Origin: Brevundimonas intermedia
GTDB lineage: Bacteria > Pseudomonadota > Alphaproteobacteria > Caulobacterales > Caulobacteraceae
Assembly: GCF_027922165.1 (NCBI RefSeq)
Contig: NZ_BSFD01000002.1
Coordinates: 104,853-168,852 of the forward strand
Reading direction: 5' to 3'
Length of the DNA stretch: 64,000 nt
Shown here: positions 53,708 through 62,300 of the stretch, piece after piece
Position numbering within the stretch: the first letter of the stretch is position 1
Layout: each line of letters begins with the position of its first letter
Notes under the pieces: model-generated
The model's input: only the letters and a program-made list of their open reading frames with translations
What the model was told of the DNA's origin: nothing
Database searches by the model: none
Translations under genes and position numbers: made by a program

Positions 53708-56179
53708 TCACCACTTCACGCTGACGCGGCCGTAGACGAACCGCCCGTTGAAGCCGAAGGGCGAAAAGGACGACCAGGGCGCCCCGCCGGTCGTGCCCAG
53801 GAAGGCGGTCGGCGTCTGCTGCGGATAATTATCCAGCAGATTGTCCGCCCCCAAGGACAGGGTCACGCCGTTCGACAGGGTGTAGCGCCCCTCCAGATCG
53901 ATCACGGCGCGCACGCCGGTATGCACGTCGCCGCTGCCGTCCACGGGCGTTCCGGCGTTCAGGGTGTCGCCGTAGAAGGTGGTGCGGGCGGTCACGCCGA
54001 CCGACTGATAGGTCCAGTCAGTCTGGAGATTGGTCTTCCAACGGGGCGTGCCGCGTTCGAACCGGACCCGTTCGCGGCGGTCGAACAGATCGACCTCGGT
54101 CGGCAGGATGGCGACCGACGAGAAGGTGCTGCTGGTCGGATAGCGGGTGACCTCCAAACGGTTGAAATTCGAGGCGACGGTGAAGTCGAAGCGGCCAATG
54201 TCGTCGCTCAGCCAGCGATAGCGGCCGACGATGTCCAGGCCCCGCGTCTCGGTGTCGACGCCGTTGATGAAGAAGCGCGCCGATGTCGCGCCGCCGGGCA
54301 CGGAGTCCAGCAAGTCGGCGATGATCCGGGCGTTGGTGCCGACGGCGGCCGTGCGGCTTCCGGTCAGCAGACCCGACAGGATGATCCGATCGTCGACATT
54401 GATCTGATAGGCGTCGATCGTCAGCTCGAAACCGCCGCGCCGCCACACCGCGCCCAGCGAATAGTTGACCGATTCCTCCGGCTCAAGATCCGTCCCGCCC
54501 AACGCCCGGCCGACCGCGCTGTTCGACGGGAAGGTGCCGGATTCCGTGAACGTGGTCGCGCCTCCGGGGGTGGCCGGCGCGACGATGGTGATCGAGGTCT
54601 GGGTGAAATACTGCTGTTGCAGGCTGGGCGCGCGGAAGCCCGTCGAGATCGCGCCCCGCAGCGCCAAATGCGGATTGAAGTCGTAGCGCCCCGCAAGCTT
54701 GCCGGTGAGGGTATCGCCGAAGTCGGAATAGTTTTCGTAGCGCAGGGCAGCCGAGGCGGTGAACTTCTCGATCAACTCGCCCTCGACATCGACATAGACG
54801 CCGACATTGCTGCGGTCCTCACTGACCGCGTTGGAGGGCGCGAAGCCGGAGTAGCCTTGCGACGCCGAGGCCTTGCCGGCGACCGGCCCGCGGTCCCACG
54901 ACTGGTCCTCGCCGGCCTCGATCTCGTAGCTTTCGCGGCGCGCCTCCAGGCCAAAAGCCAGGTTGAGAGGGCTTGCCAGACCGAGCTCGTAAGCCCGACT
55001 GGCGTCGACGCCGAACACCAGTTGATCATAGGTCACCGCGCCGGCGTAGAAGTCGGTCTTGGAGTTGGCGCCGTATGAGGCGTTGACGGTGTTGTGGACG
55101 CTGTAGTCGATCGCATTGCGGCCGTAGCCCAGCGACACGTCCACATCGAAGCCGCCGGCCTCCCCGCGCACGCCGCCGTTGACCGTCAGGTCCTGGGTGT
55201 CCACGCCGATCAGCGGCAGATAGCCGTTCGGATAGATCTCGGTCACGCTCTGGCTGGCCTGGGTCGCCGGATTGCGATAGCTGGCCGCCGACAGGGCCGA
55301 GCGCTCCTGGTAGCCCGCCCAGCCATAGGCTTCCCAACCGGCCGCCAGGGGCTTGCCGGCGTTGGCGTACAGCGACCAGTCGGTGCTTTCGGGATCGCCG
55401 AACCGCCCGGTGATCCTTTGGGGCGAGGCGGTGGGGTTGACGTCGGCTCTATTGCTGTAGGCCCGATCGCGATATTCGGCCGAGACGGTCAGAAAGCCGT
55501 CCCCGCCTAGGGCGAAGCCCTGCCAGCCCGAGACGGTGACCTGCTCGCCGTCGGTGATGTCGGTCTTGCCGGCGTTGGGTAGATCAATGCTGGTGACATA
55601 GGCGCCGTAGGTCGCGGTCGCGCCGCCGCCGCTCGACGCTTGGCGCAGGCGAAGGTTGATCACGCCGGCGATGGCGTCGGACCCATATTGCGCCGAGGCC
55701 CCGTCGCGCAGAACTTCGACCCGGTCCAGCGCCGAACTGGGAATGGCGTTCAGATCGACCGGCGCCGAGCCGCGTCCCACCGTGCCGTTGGTGTTGACCT
55801 GGGCCGAGACGTGGCGACGCACGCCGTTGACCAGGACCAGGGTCTGGTCCGGCCCCTGCCCCCGCAGGGTCGCCGGGCGCACCGAGTCCGTACCGTCGGT
55901 CAGCGACGGACGCGGAAAGCTGATCGACGGAATAGCCGTGGCCAGTTGCGAGGCCAGTTCCGTCGTGCCGCGCTGTTGAAGCGCCTCCGAGGTGACGACA
56001 TCGACAGGGACAAGGGTGTCGAGACGGGATCGGCCCTGAACGCGGGTGCCGGTGACGACGACCTCGTCCACGTCGGTCGATGGTGTCGTCGACTGCGCTG
56101 TGGCCGCGCCGGCGGCGAAGAGCGTCGAGGCTGAAACGGCCGCGAGCAGCGCCGCGCGCCGCTGAAGATGAAGCGTCAT
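53708..56179 (-). CDS. TonB-dependent receptor (dipeptidase/dioxygenase operon)
   Basis: The 823-residue receptor has a signal peptide ending near ATAQ, a plug with DEVVVTGTRVQGRSR and RVEVLRDGASAQYGSDAIAGVINLRLR, and a barrel ending in RVSVKW with the terminal aromatic. The ATG at 56179 is preceded by GGGGGA. A stem-loop at 56254-56279 separates it from the dipeptidase gene. The substrate is unknown. Confidence 0.93.
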   Translation of the reverse strand: MTLHLQRRAALLAAVSASTLFAAGAATAQSTTPSTDVDEVVVTGTRVQGRSRLDTLVPVDVVTSEALQQRGTTELASQLATAIPSISFPRPSLTDGTDSVRPATLRGQGPDQTLVLVNGVRRHVSAQVNTNGTVGRGSAPVDLNAIPSSALDRVEVLRDGASAQYGSDAIAGVINLRLRQASSGGGATATYGAYVTSIDLPNAGKTDITDGEQVTVSGWQGFALGGDGFLTVSAEYRDRAYSNRADVNPTASPQRITGRFGDPESTDWSLYANAGKPLAAGWEAYGWAGYQERSALSAASYRNPATQASQSVTEIYPNGYLPLIGVDTQDLTVNGGVRGEAGGFDVDVSLGYGRNAIDYSVHNTVNASYGANSKTDFYAGAVTYDQLVFGVDASRAYELGLASPLNLAFGLEARRESYEIEAGEDQSWDRGPVAGKASASQGYSGFAPSNAVSEDRSNVGVYVDVEGELIEKFTASAALRYENYSDFGDTLTGKLAGRYDFNPHLALRGAISTGFRAPSLQQQYFTQTSITIVAPATPGGATTFTESGTFPSNSAVGRALGGTDLEPEESVNYSLGAVWRRGGFELTIDAYQINVDDRIILSGLLTGSRTAAVGTNARIIADLLDSVPGGATSARFFINGVDTETRGLDIVGRYRWLSDDIGRFDFTVASNFNRLEVTRYPTSSTFSSVAILPTEVDLFDRRERVRFERGTPRWKTNLQTDWTYQSVGVTARTTFYGDTLNAGTPVDGSGDVHTGVRAVIDLEGRYTLSNGVTLSLGADNLLDNYPQQTPTAFLGTTGGAPWSSFSPFGFNGRFVYGRVSVKW

Positions 56180-56253
56180 GGTGATTATCCCCCAAGGATA
56201 GGCGAGACGGCCGCGCCGATGCCGGAGGCGGTCCGTCGGTGATGAAGAGTCGC

Positions 56254-56279
56254 TCCGCCGACGCCCTCGCATCGGCGGA
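56254..56279. promoter_or_regulatory. Stem-loop between dipeptidase and receptor genes
   Basis: TCCGCCGA and TCGGCGGA form a perfect eight-base stem with a ten-base loop. There is no T-run, so it may be an mRNA processing or attenuation element rather than a terminator. Confidence 0.4.
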
Positions 56280-56285
56280 CTTGGA

Positions 56286-57500
56286 TCAGGTCCGTCGCGC
56301 GGCCTCCGCAGCGCGCAAAACGCGAAGGAAGTTGCCGCCCCAGATCGCGTCGATCTGCGCCTGGGTGTAGCCGCGCCTCAGCAACTCGCGCGTCACATTG
56401 GGCGCGTCCGCCGCGCTGTCGAACCCGATGACGCCGGCGCCGTGATCGAAGTCGGAGCCGACACCGACGTGCTCCCAACCGATGCGCTTGGCCACATAGT
56501 CGAGCTGATCGACATAGTCGGCCAGGGTCGCCTTCGGCAGCAGGGGCGCCAGGGCGTCGAGGAAGGCCTGCTGGCGATCGCCCAGGCCGCCGTAGCCGTC
56601 GTTGGCGGAGGCGAAGTCTGGTGACAAGCCGTAAGCGATCCGCACCGCGCTCACCCGCTCTCGCGCCGCCGCGTCGGGCTGGACGAGATAGCTGTTGAAG
56701 GGTGTCAGCTGGACGATCCCGCCATTGGCCTTGATGGCGTCCAGCTCGGCGTCGGTCAGGTTGCGGGTGTTTTCGATCCGCGCCCGTGCGTTCGAATGGG
56801 TCGCGGCGACGGGCGCGCGAGTCAGAGCCAGGGTCTGCGCCAGAGCCTCGCTGGACAGCTGGGACACGTCGATCAGGATGCCGAGATCGTTCAGTCTGGC
56901 CACGGCCTGCCGACCGACCGGCGAAAGACCGTGGTGTTCGGCGACCGGCGCATCGCCAGGCCGCGACGAATCCGAGAAGTCGTTGTGACCGGCATGGTTG
57001 AAGGCGAACACCCGCACGCCCTCTCGATAGAAGGCGTCGATCTGGCTCAGGTCGGCGCCGATGGAGCGCGCATTCTGGAATCCGATCAGGACGGCGACCT
57101 TGCCTTCGCCGACAAGCCGTTGAACGTCGTCGGCGCTGAGCGCAATACCGACCCGCTCGGGGTTGTCGGCCGCGAAGGCCTTGATCTTCTCCAGCTTGGC
57201 CTCGGCCTCAGCTAGGGCGTCTCGAACCCCGGCCGCATCGCGCGGTCCCGGACCGACGGCGACCGACAGGACGATGGCGTCCACGCCGCCTCGCGTCAGA
57301 TGATCCAGATCCACGCGCGACCCGCCGTCAGGCAGATAGTAGCGCCGTGGCGTCGAGGGCAGGAGCACATCGGCATGGCCGTCGAGCACCAGGGCCCTGC
57401 GATGCACGGCGTCGGCGTCCTGCGCCTTGACCGCGCCCGACGCGAGCAGAGCGAGCGCGCTGGCCGCCGCGACCAGAAGTTCTGAATATCTATAGGTCAA
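56286..57500 (-). CDS. Exported M19 membrane dipeptidase
   Basis: The 404-residue protein has a signal peptide ending at VKAQ and the renal-dipeptidase fold: metal motif LVLDGHADVL, GFQNARSIGADLSQIDAFYREGVRV in two parts, AATHSNARA, and GVGSDFDHGAG near the C-terminus. M19 enzymes cleave dipeptides such as Cys-Gly, which fits recovery of sulfur from glutathione-like peptides (inference). It is the first gene of the dipeptidase-receptor-dioxygenase operon. Confidence 0.93.
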   Translation of the reverse strand: MTYRYSELLVAAASALALLASGAVKAQDADAVHRRALVLDGHADVLLPSTPRRYYLPDGGSRVDLDHLTRGGVDAIVLSVAVGPGPRDAAGVRDALAEAEAKLEKIKAFAADNPERVGIALSADDVQRLVGEGKVAVLIGFQNARSIGADLSQIDAFYREGVRVFAFNHAGHNDFSDSSRPGDAPVAEHHGLSPVGRQAVARLNDLGILIDVSQLSSEALAQTLALTRAPVAATHSNARARIENTRNLTDAELDAIKANGGIVQLTPFNSYLVQPDAAARERVSAVRIAYGLSPDFASANDGYGGLGDRQQAFLDALAPLLPKATLADYVDQLDYVAKRIGWEHVGVGSDFDHGAGVIGFDSAADAPNVTRELLRRGYTQAQIDAIWGGNFLRVLRAAEAARRT

Positions 57501-57582
57501 AGAGCCCTCCTCAGAACTCAGTTCGATGAGGAAGGTTAGGCGTAAGCGCCGGCCACTGGCCCGCCAGAAGGATAGACGAGGT

Positions 57583-57598
57583 CTTTAGGTTTTCTGCG
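57583..57598. promoter_or_regulatory. Operator-like site before the dipeptidase operon
   Basis: Minus-strand reading CGCAGAAAACCTAAAG has core AGAAAACCT, almost identical to the site at 41815-41830. It overlaps the stop codon of the DUF6356 gene, so selection for coding cannot be fully excluded. It lies 83 bases upstream of the dipeptidase start. Confidence 0.45.
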
Positions 57599-57830
57599 AG
57601 GGCGGTCGTCGTCGGACGCGGTCCGAGAGGACGATCAGAGCGCGGCTGGCGGTCGTCTTGAACCAAAACGGAAAGATCGCGTGGACCAGACACGCCAGGC
57701 CGGCGACCACCATCGGTCCGCCGACGGAGGCCGCGACGCGGAAGTGCTGGACATAGGTTTCCCCCTGTTCGGTCGGGTGGCGCAGGAACAGGTCTATCGC
57801 CCGGCTACGACGACGAGGTTGCGACATCAC
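57585..57830 (-). CDS. DUF6356-family small membrane protein
   Basis: The 81-residue protein matches the DUF6356 pattern: FLRHPTEQGETYVQHFRVAASVG in two parts, with a central hydrophobic region (GGPMVVAGLACLVHAIFPFWF). The function is unknown. It overlaps the LysR stop by four bases, forming a cysK-lysR-DUF6356 unit. An alternative ATG one codon later exists. Confidence 0.8.
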   Translation of the reverse strand: MMSQPRRRSRAIDLFLRHPTEQGETYVQHFRVAASVGGPMVVAGLACLVHAIFPFWFKTTASRALIVLSDRVRRRPPSQKT

Positions 57831-58768
57831 AATTCATCCCTGACGACGGCGTCTGCAGAAGCCTCCTGACGCAACCAAGCGACGAAGGCCTGAGCTTCCG
57901 GCCGCAAGCTGCCGCGGCGCGTCACCAACCTATAGGCCAGATCGCTGGCCAGGTATCCGTCTGCAAAGGGCGCCGCCAGCCGGCCCGAGGCCAGGTCGTT
58001 GGCGACGAAAGCCCGAGGAGCCAGGGCGACCCCACGACCATGAAGGGCGTCCTCGATCGCAAACGCGGTCTGGTCGAACCGGGGCCCTTGGCGAACATCG
58101 AACCCCTCCAGCTTTCGGGACGCGAACCAGGCCGCCCAATCCGGTCGGGGCTCCTCCATCATCCCCGGCGTGACATGGATCAGGGTGTGGCCCGCCAGGT
58201 CCGCCGGCGTTCGGAGCGGCCTGTCTCCGTCCATTAGGCGCGGGCTGCAGATCGGGATGACGCCGCCTTCGATCAGAATCTCGCTCCTGACCCCGGGATA
58301 GTCGCCTTGGCCATAGCGCACCGCGACATCGGCGCGGCCTCCCGCCACGTCGGCCAGCTTCATGTCCGCAGAGATCCAGATTTCGATCTCCGGATGAGCC
58401 GCGTAGAAACGCGACATGCGCGGGACGAGCCAGCGTACGGCGAACGAGGGCGGCACGCTGACAGCGAGCGACTGCCGGCTAGCGGGGCCGTAGATGACGT
58501 CCGCCGCCTGTTTCAGATGCTCAAACGCCTCTCGAAGCGCCGCCTGAAGCCGCAGGCCAAGGTCCGTCAGGACCAGACCGCTCGCCTCGCGACGCAGCAG
58601 AGGCGCCCCCGCATGATCCTCCAGCAGCCGCACCTGCTGGCTGACCGCGCCGGGGGTCACGCTCAGTTCCTTGGCGGCCAGTGAAATACTGGTCAGGCGC
58701 GCCACGGCCTCGAACGCCTTGAGCGCATTCAACGGCGGCAGTTTGCGGGGTTGGGCGTCCTCGTTCAT
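57827..58768 (-). CDS. LysR-family regulator (GcvA-like)
   Basis: The 313-residue protein has an N-terminal HTH (LPPLNALKAFEAVARLTSISLAAKELSVTPGAVSQQVRLLE) in two parts and an effector-binding domain; the PPLNALKAFEA start is GcvA-like. The ATG at 58768 overlaps the cysteine synthase TGA (ATGA), so I rejected a longer frame. It may respond to an amino-acid or sulfur metabolite and control the adjacent genes. Confidence 0.9.
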   Translation of the reverse strand: MNEDAQPRKLPPLNALKAFEAVARLTSISLAAKELSVTPGAVSQQVRLLEDHAGAPLLRREASGLVLTDLGLRLQAALREAFEHLKQAADVIYGPASRQSLAVSVPPSFAVRWLVPRMSRFYAAHPEIEIWISADMKLADVAGGRADVAVRYGQGDYPGVRSEILIEGGVIPICSPRLMDGDRPLRTPADLAGHTLIHVTPGMMEEPRPDWAAWFASRKLEGFDVRQGPRFDQTAFAIEDALHGRGVALAPRAFVANDLASGRLAAPFADGYLASDLAYRLVTRRGSLRPEAQAFVAWLRQEASADAVVRDEL

Positions 58769-59772
58769 CGGGTGTCCAGCCATGCAGGAACCTTGAACCC
58801 ACGCGCGCGCAGGAAGGCGGGATTGTAGATCTTGCCGGCGTAACGCTGGCCGGGGTCGCACAGGATGGTGACGATGGTCTTGCCCGGTCCCAGCTCACGT
58901 CCCATTTGGATCGCCCCGGCGATATTGACGCCGCTGGACGGCCCGAGCGCCAGGCCTTCGTCCTTCACCAGATCGAACAAGACGGCCAGGGCCTCGGAAT
59001 CCTCGATCCGCCAGGCGTGATCGACGCTCAGACCTTCCAGATTGCCGGTGATGCGGTTGACCCCGATCCCCTCGGTGACCGAACTGCCCTCGCCCTCCAG
59101 CACGCCGCGCGTAAACCAGGCGTGCAGGGCTGCGCCCGGGGGATCCGCCAGGCCTATGGCCACGTTCGGGTTGCGCTCACGAAGATAGGCCGACACCCCC
59201 GCGAGCGTTCCGCCCGTCCCGACGGCGCAGACGAAACCGTCGATCCGTCCCTCCGTCTGTTCCCAGATCTCGCGCCCCGTGGTCGCGTAATGGGTGTTGC
59301 GATTGGCCGGATTGTCGAACTGGTCCGTATAGAAGGCGCCGTTCGGCTCGCTCTCGTTCAACTGTTCGGCCAAGCGGCGCGAGAAATGGACGAAGTGGTT
59401 GGGATTGGAGAAGGCGGCGGGATCGACCTCGACCAGGCGTGCGCCATGCATCCGCACCGCCTGCTTCTTCTCCTCGGTCTGGCTTCGCGGCATGACGATG
59501 ACCACCGGGTGGCCCAGGGCCGCGCCGACGATGGCCAGGCCGACGCCGGTGTTGCCGGCCGTGCCTTCAACGATTGTGCCGCCGGGTTTCAACGCGCCCG
59601 AGGCTCGCGCCGCTCGGATCAGGCCCAAGGCCGTCCGGTCCTTGATCGACTGGCCAGCGTTGAGAAACTCCGCCTTGCCGTAGATGTCGCACCCGGTCGC
59701 TTCCGACGCCGCCCGCAGGCGGATCAGCGGCGTATCGCCGATAAGCGAGAGAATGTCGGCGGCGGCGCGCAT
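58765..59772 (-). CDS. cysK: Cysteine synthase A family (O-acetylserine sulfhydrylase)
   Basis: The 335-residue fold-type II PLP enzyme has IGDTPLIRL, PLP Lys44 (NAGQSIKDRTAL), the substrate loop EGTAGNTGVGLA (TAGNTG in place of the usual TSGNTG), AVGTGGTLAGV for phosphate, and GPSSGVNIAGA. It condenses O-acetylserine with sulfide to make cysteine. Length is a little above bacterial CysK. A core AGAAATTCT operator lies 35 bases before the ATG. It is coupled to a LysR gene. Confidence 0.92.
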   Translation of the reverse strand: MRAAADILSLIGDTPLIRLRAASEATGCDIYGKAEFLNAGQSIKDRTALGLIRAARASGALKPGGTIVEGTAGNTGVGLAIVGAALGHPVVIVMPRSQTEEKKQAVRMHGARLVEVDPAAFSNPNHFVHFSRRLAEQLNESEPNGAFYTDQFDNPANRNTHYATTGREIWEQTEGRIDGFVCAVGTGGTLAGVSAYLRERNPNVAIGLADPPGAALHAWFTRGVLEGEGSSVTEGIGVNRITGNLEGLSVDHAWRIEDSEALAVLFDLVKDEGLALGPSSGVNIAGAIQMGRELGPGKTIVTILCDPGQRYAGKIYNPAFLRARGFKVPAWLDTR

Positions 59773-59803
59773 GAAGAGTCCGATTCTGAACCGTGTCGGA
59801 CCT

Positions 59804-59847
59804 TGTAGAAATTCTTCTCCAAAAAGAGAACCCCCGCATTGTTCTCT
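59804..59847. promoter_or_regulatory. Operator plus inverted repeat before cysteine synthase
   Basis: TGTAGAAATTCTTC (59805-59818) contains the palindromic core AGAAATTCT. Just upstream on the coding strand is a second perfect inverted repeat, AGAGAAC-N9-GTTCTCT (59825-59847). The rest of 59848-60036 has no recognised feature. Confidence 0.5.
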
Positions 59848-60036
59848 GCACTTTGACGACCCAGCCTTCAGCCTAGCTGACAATCAATTCTTTGGCCGCG
59901 TCCAGGCGTCCGAGACGCAGGCGCATGCGCGAGATCGAGGGTTTGCCATCACTCAACTCGGTTCAATACGGCTCCGGCGAACACCGTATGTCGAAATAAT
60001 CGCCGGGCGGAGAAGACGATCTGCGCGACGTTGGGC

Positions 60037-60399
60037 TCAGGGATGGGGCGCCGCCAAGCCATAGAGCTCGACCAGACAGGCGATGATGGCCCCGGCCCCG
60101 GCCACCGAACGGCGGCCTTCATGGGTCGGCCCCGCCTGTTCGGTCTGCACGCCCGCCGGCAAGACCAACCGGGGCAGCGTCTGATGGTCCGGCCCCGCCA
60201 GCGCCGCCACGGTTCGGCGCGGCCGCTCGAATCCGACGCGGTGCACGACGATCACCTCCTCCAGGCGGGGATAGGAGCGCAGCACCCCCTCCAGCAGCGC
60301 CGAGTAGCGGTCGAAATAGACCGCTCCGGGAAAGGCCGGATCCTCGAACCCTGGTTCGAGCAGGAACAGGTCGGCGCGCGCGGAAAGAGCGTCAGTCAT
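60037..60399 (-). CDS. DUF3088-family protein
   Basis: The 120-residue protein begins DALSARADLFLLEPGFEDPAFPGAVYF in two parts, then ALLEGVLRSYPRLEEVIVVHR, as in DUF3088. The family resembles a thioredoxin/glutaredoxin-like fold, but this member has no Cys, so a redox role is doubtful. The function is unknown. A perfect operator palindrome lies 38 bases upstream of the ATG. Confidence 0.78.
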   Translation of the reverse strand: MTDALSARADLFLLEPGFEDPAFPGAVYFDRYSALLEGVLRSYPRLEEVIVVHRVGFERPRRTVAALAGPDHQTLPRLVLPAGVQTEQAGPTHEGRRSVAGAGAIIACLVELYGLAAPHP

Positions 60400-60436
60400 G
60401 ACCGCCACCGTCGCCAAGCTGTCGCCTTCGCTCAAC

Positions 60437-60451
60437 CTCAGAAAATCTGAG
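60437..60451. promoter_or_regulatory. Palindromic operator before the DUF3088 gene
   Basis: CTCAGA-AAA-TCTGAG is a perfect inverted repeat with core AGAAAATCT, one of the three strongest copies of the motif. Confidence 0.55.
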
Positions 60452-60502
60452 AGGTTGTTGTCTCAATCTGATTTGCCCAGGTTATCTCGGCCGCCCGACC
60501 GT

Positions 60503-60580
60503 CGCTCGGCACGCAGAGCGAGGGGGTGATTATGAGATCGTCGACAAGCAGGAGCTTCCTCCGATGTCATCCTCGGTCGG
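60503..60580. repeat. Dispersed repeat, copy B
   Basis: Second copy of the element at 19833-19907. The corresponding small frame on the minus strand has CTG instead of ATG. The rest of 60400-60819 contains the operator at 60437 and no recognised gene. Confidence 0.5.
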
Positions 60581-60819
60581 GCTTGCTAGGCTGAAGTCGA
60601 GGCGAGGCGTTCGCCCTCAAAACACAATGGCGTTGGAGCCCAGCCTTGCCGCGGATTGCGCGCCGGTTACTATGCCTGAGGCGGGCCTCAACCGGATAGC
60701 CTTCGATCTTGAGCCAGGGGACGTTCTGCGTCGGCGGCGATCGCGGGTGAAGAGGCTGACTTCACACAGAAGTTCCCGGCCCGCCCCCTCGCCTCAGCAA
60801 ACCCTGACCGAACCACCCA

Positions 60820-61233
60820 TTACCACCGGGCTCCACTCAACCGCCGCCAACGGTCTTTGTCCGACTTCGGCACCTCCGCCAAATCTGCGTGATCGCGCCA
60901 ATGCGTGATCACGCCCTGCTCGACCTCGAAAACGCTGATGGCGCGCACATCCAGCACGGCGCTGCGGGGAGCGGCGAGAAAATAGGCGCTCTCGGCGATC
61001 ACGAGATCATCCTCGGCGACGCATTTGAGAATGTGCAGTTCAAGGAGCGAGTAGGTTTGGAACAGTCGGCGCCAAAAGCCCAGCAGCGCTGATCTGCCGC
61101 TGAAGTCGCCCGCGATTTCGAACCGCGCAGCGACATGCTCCGCGAGATACGATTCAAGCCGTCGCACATCGCGAAACGCGATCTCCTTGGCGAAAGCTTG
61201 GACGAGGGCTCCGGGCATCGACGACTTGATCAC
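60820..61233 (-). CDS. SnoaL-like / nuclear transport factor 2-fold protein
   Basis: The 137-residue protein has the NTF2/limonene-epoxide-hydrolase-like pattern: FAKEIAFRDVRRLESYLAEHV, GRSALLGFWRRLF, and ISVFEVEQGVITHWRDHAD at the end. Such proteins bind small hydrophobic ligands or act as hydrolases/isomerases. Its role is unknown. It lies 64 bases after the HTH gene at 61298, possibly cotranscribed. Confidence 0.8.
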   Translation of the reverse strand: MIKSSMPGALVQAFAKEIAFRDVRRLESYLAEHVAARFEIAGDFSGRSALLGFWRRLFQTYSLLELHILKCVAEDDLVIAESAYFLAAPRSAVLDVRAISVFEVEQGVITHWRDHADLAEVPKSDKDRWRRLSGARW

Positions 61234-61297
61234 GGTTCTGATGATCGATCATGATCCGATTCTGGACTAAAAATCGCGGGCCGCGTGTGACGCTGCA

Positions 61298-61537
61298 TCA
61301 ATCTGGCTCAATCATCCCCGCCCATACGGCGACGGCGACAGCCTCAATTCTTGTCCGTACCCGGAGCTTGGCGCAGACCTTCTCCAAATAGCTGTCGACC
61401 GTGCGCGGCGACAGCCCAAGTATGGCGCCAATATCGCCCGAACTCTTTCCGCGGCAGACCCAGAGGAGACACTCGCGTTCCCTCGGGCTCAGCGCGAAGC
61501 TCTGTGGCTGGACATTCGCTTGACGGTCTGAGGTCAT
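61298..61537 (-). CDS. LuxR/GerE-type HTH protein (single domain)
   Basis: The 79-residue protein is little more than a GerE helix-turn-helix: LSPRERECLLWVCRGKSSGDIGAILGLSPRTVDSYLEKVCAKLRV in two parts. There is no receiver or ligand-binding domain. The ATG at 61537 gives a short N-terminal tail; the frame upstream is not protein-like. It could be a stand-alone regulator or the surviving tail of a larger one. Confidence 0.82.
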   Translation of the reverse strand: MTSDRQANVQPQSFALSPRERECLLWVCRGKSSGDIGAILGLSPRTVDSYLEKVCAKLRVRTRIEAVAVAVWAGMIEPD

Positions 61538-62088
61538 GATTTTACTCGCCTTTGACCGCCGCATGGTGATGCGCGCCGTGAGGCCCAGCAACGCAATCGA
61601 CTTGCGTAAACTGCGCAACAAACTTGCGGAACCGCTTTGGCGCCGCGCGTCGTTTCGCTCGGGAATAATGCTCCACGGATCGCTTGCCCTGGCGACACTG
61701 GGCGCCTAAACCATTCGCGTCGGGCGCCGCCAGATAGGGGCGGAACTTGAGCCGGGGCCTGCCTTTGGCGGAGGCGGCGTTTCATCCTGAAGTAGCGGGC
61801 CTCTTCGCAGAGGATTCCTCGCCCGACCCCTCTGCCTTGCACCGAGACTCGGTTTGATTCATGATTGGATGTCGGCGCTCGCGTCGATAGGGGCCGGGAA
61901 TCCCCTTTGCGAAGCTCAACCTTTACGACCGCGCCCTGACGCGCGGCGTCCGTCCGCCATCGGCTGCGGCGCACCCTGCGTGCGTCGGGCTCAACGCGGA
62001 TGCGCTCTCGGATTCCCGCCGTCTCACAGCCGGCTGGAGGTCGCGTTGAGCGATGTGAAGGAGTTGAATCCGGGCGCTGCGGCGAGCC
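61538..62088. other. Stretch without a recognisable gene, edge of element debris
   Basis: About 550 bases carry only frames with non-protein-like composition. No promoter, RNA or repeat is identified with confidence. It borders the VirD4/TraG fragment and probably contains degraded mobile-element sequence. Confidence 0.4.
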
Positions 62089-62300
62089 TTAGGCGCCGAG
62101 CCGATCGCTGAGCTCCTGGGCGATCTTGAGTTCCTTGGGTGCGAAGACGATCTCGACCCCGCAGTTGGTCATCACCTCCTCGGCGACGTCCGGCCCGTAG
62201 ATGGCTCTCAGCTGCGACGGGCTTTGCAGCACCGCCAGCAGCCGCAGGCCGTAGCCGGCGACGCGGTCTTCTTCCAGTCGCCCGACCCCCTGGTTGTGGC
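62089..62300 (-). pseudogene. VirD4/TraG conjugative coupling protein, C-terminal fragment
   Basis: In the frame ending at the TAA (62089-62091) the translation reads GVGRLEEDRVAGYGLRLLAV, then LQSPSQLRAIYG, MTNCGVEIVFAPKELK and IAQELSDRLGA. This is the conserved C-terminal ATPase region of T4SS coupling proteins (QSPSQL, NC-V-I-FAP). The rest of the gene is missing, so it is a remnant. It overlaps the 3' part of the chimeric hydrolase frame in another reading frame. Confidence 0.7.

Noticed and set aside
61534..61974. A 146-codon frame on the minus strand
   Set aside because: Arg/Ser/Gly-rich with no structure or ribosome-binding site; it overlaps the HTH gene start and element debris.
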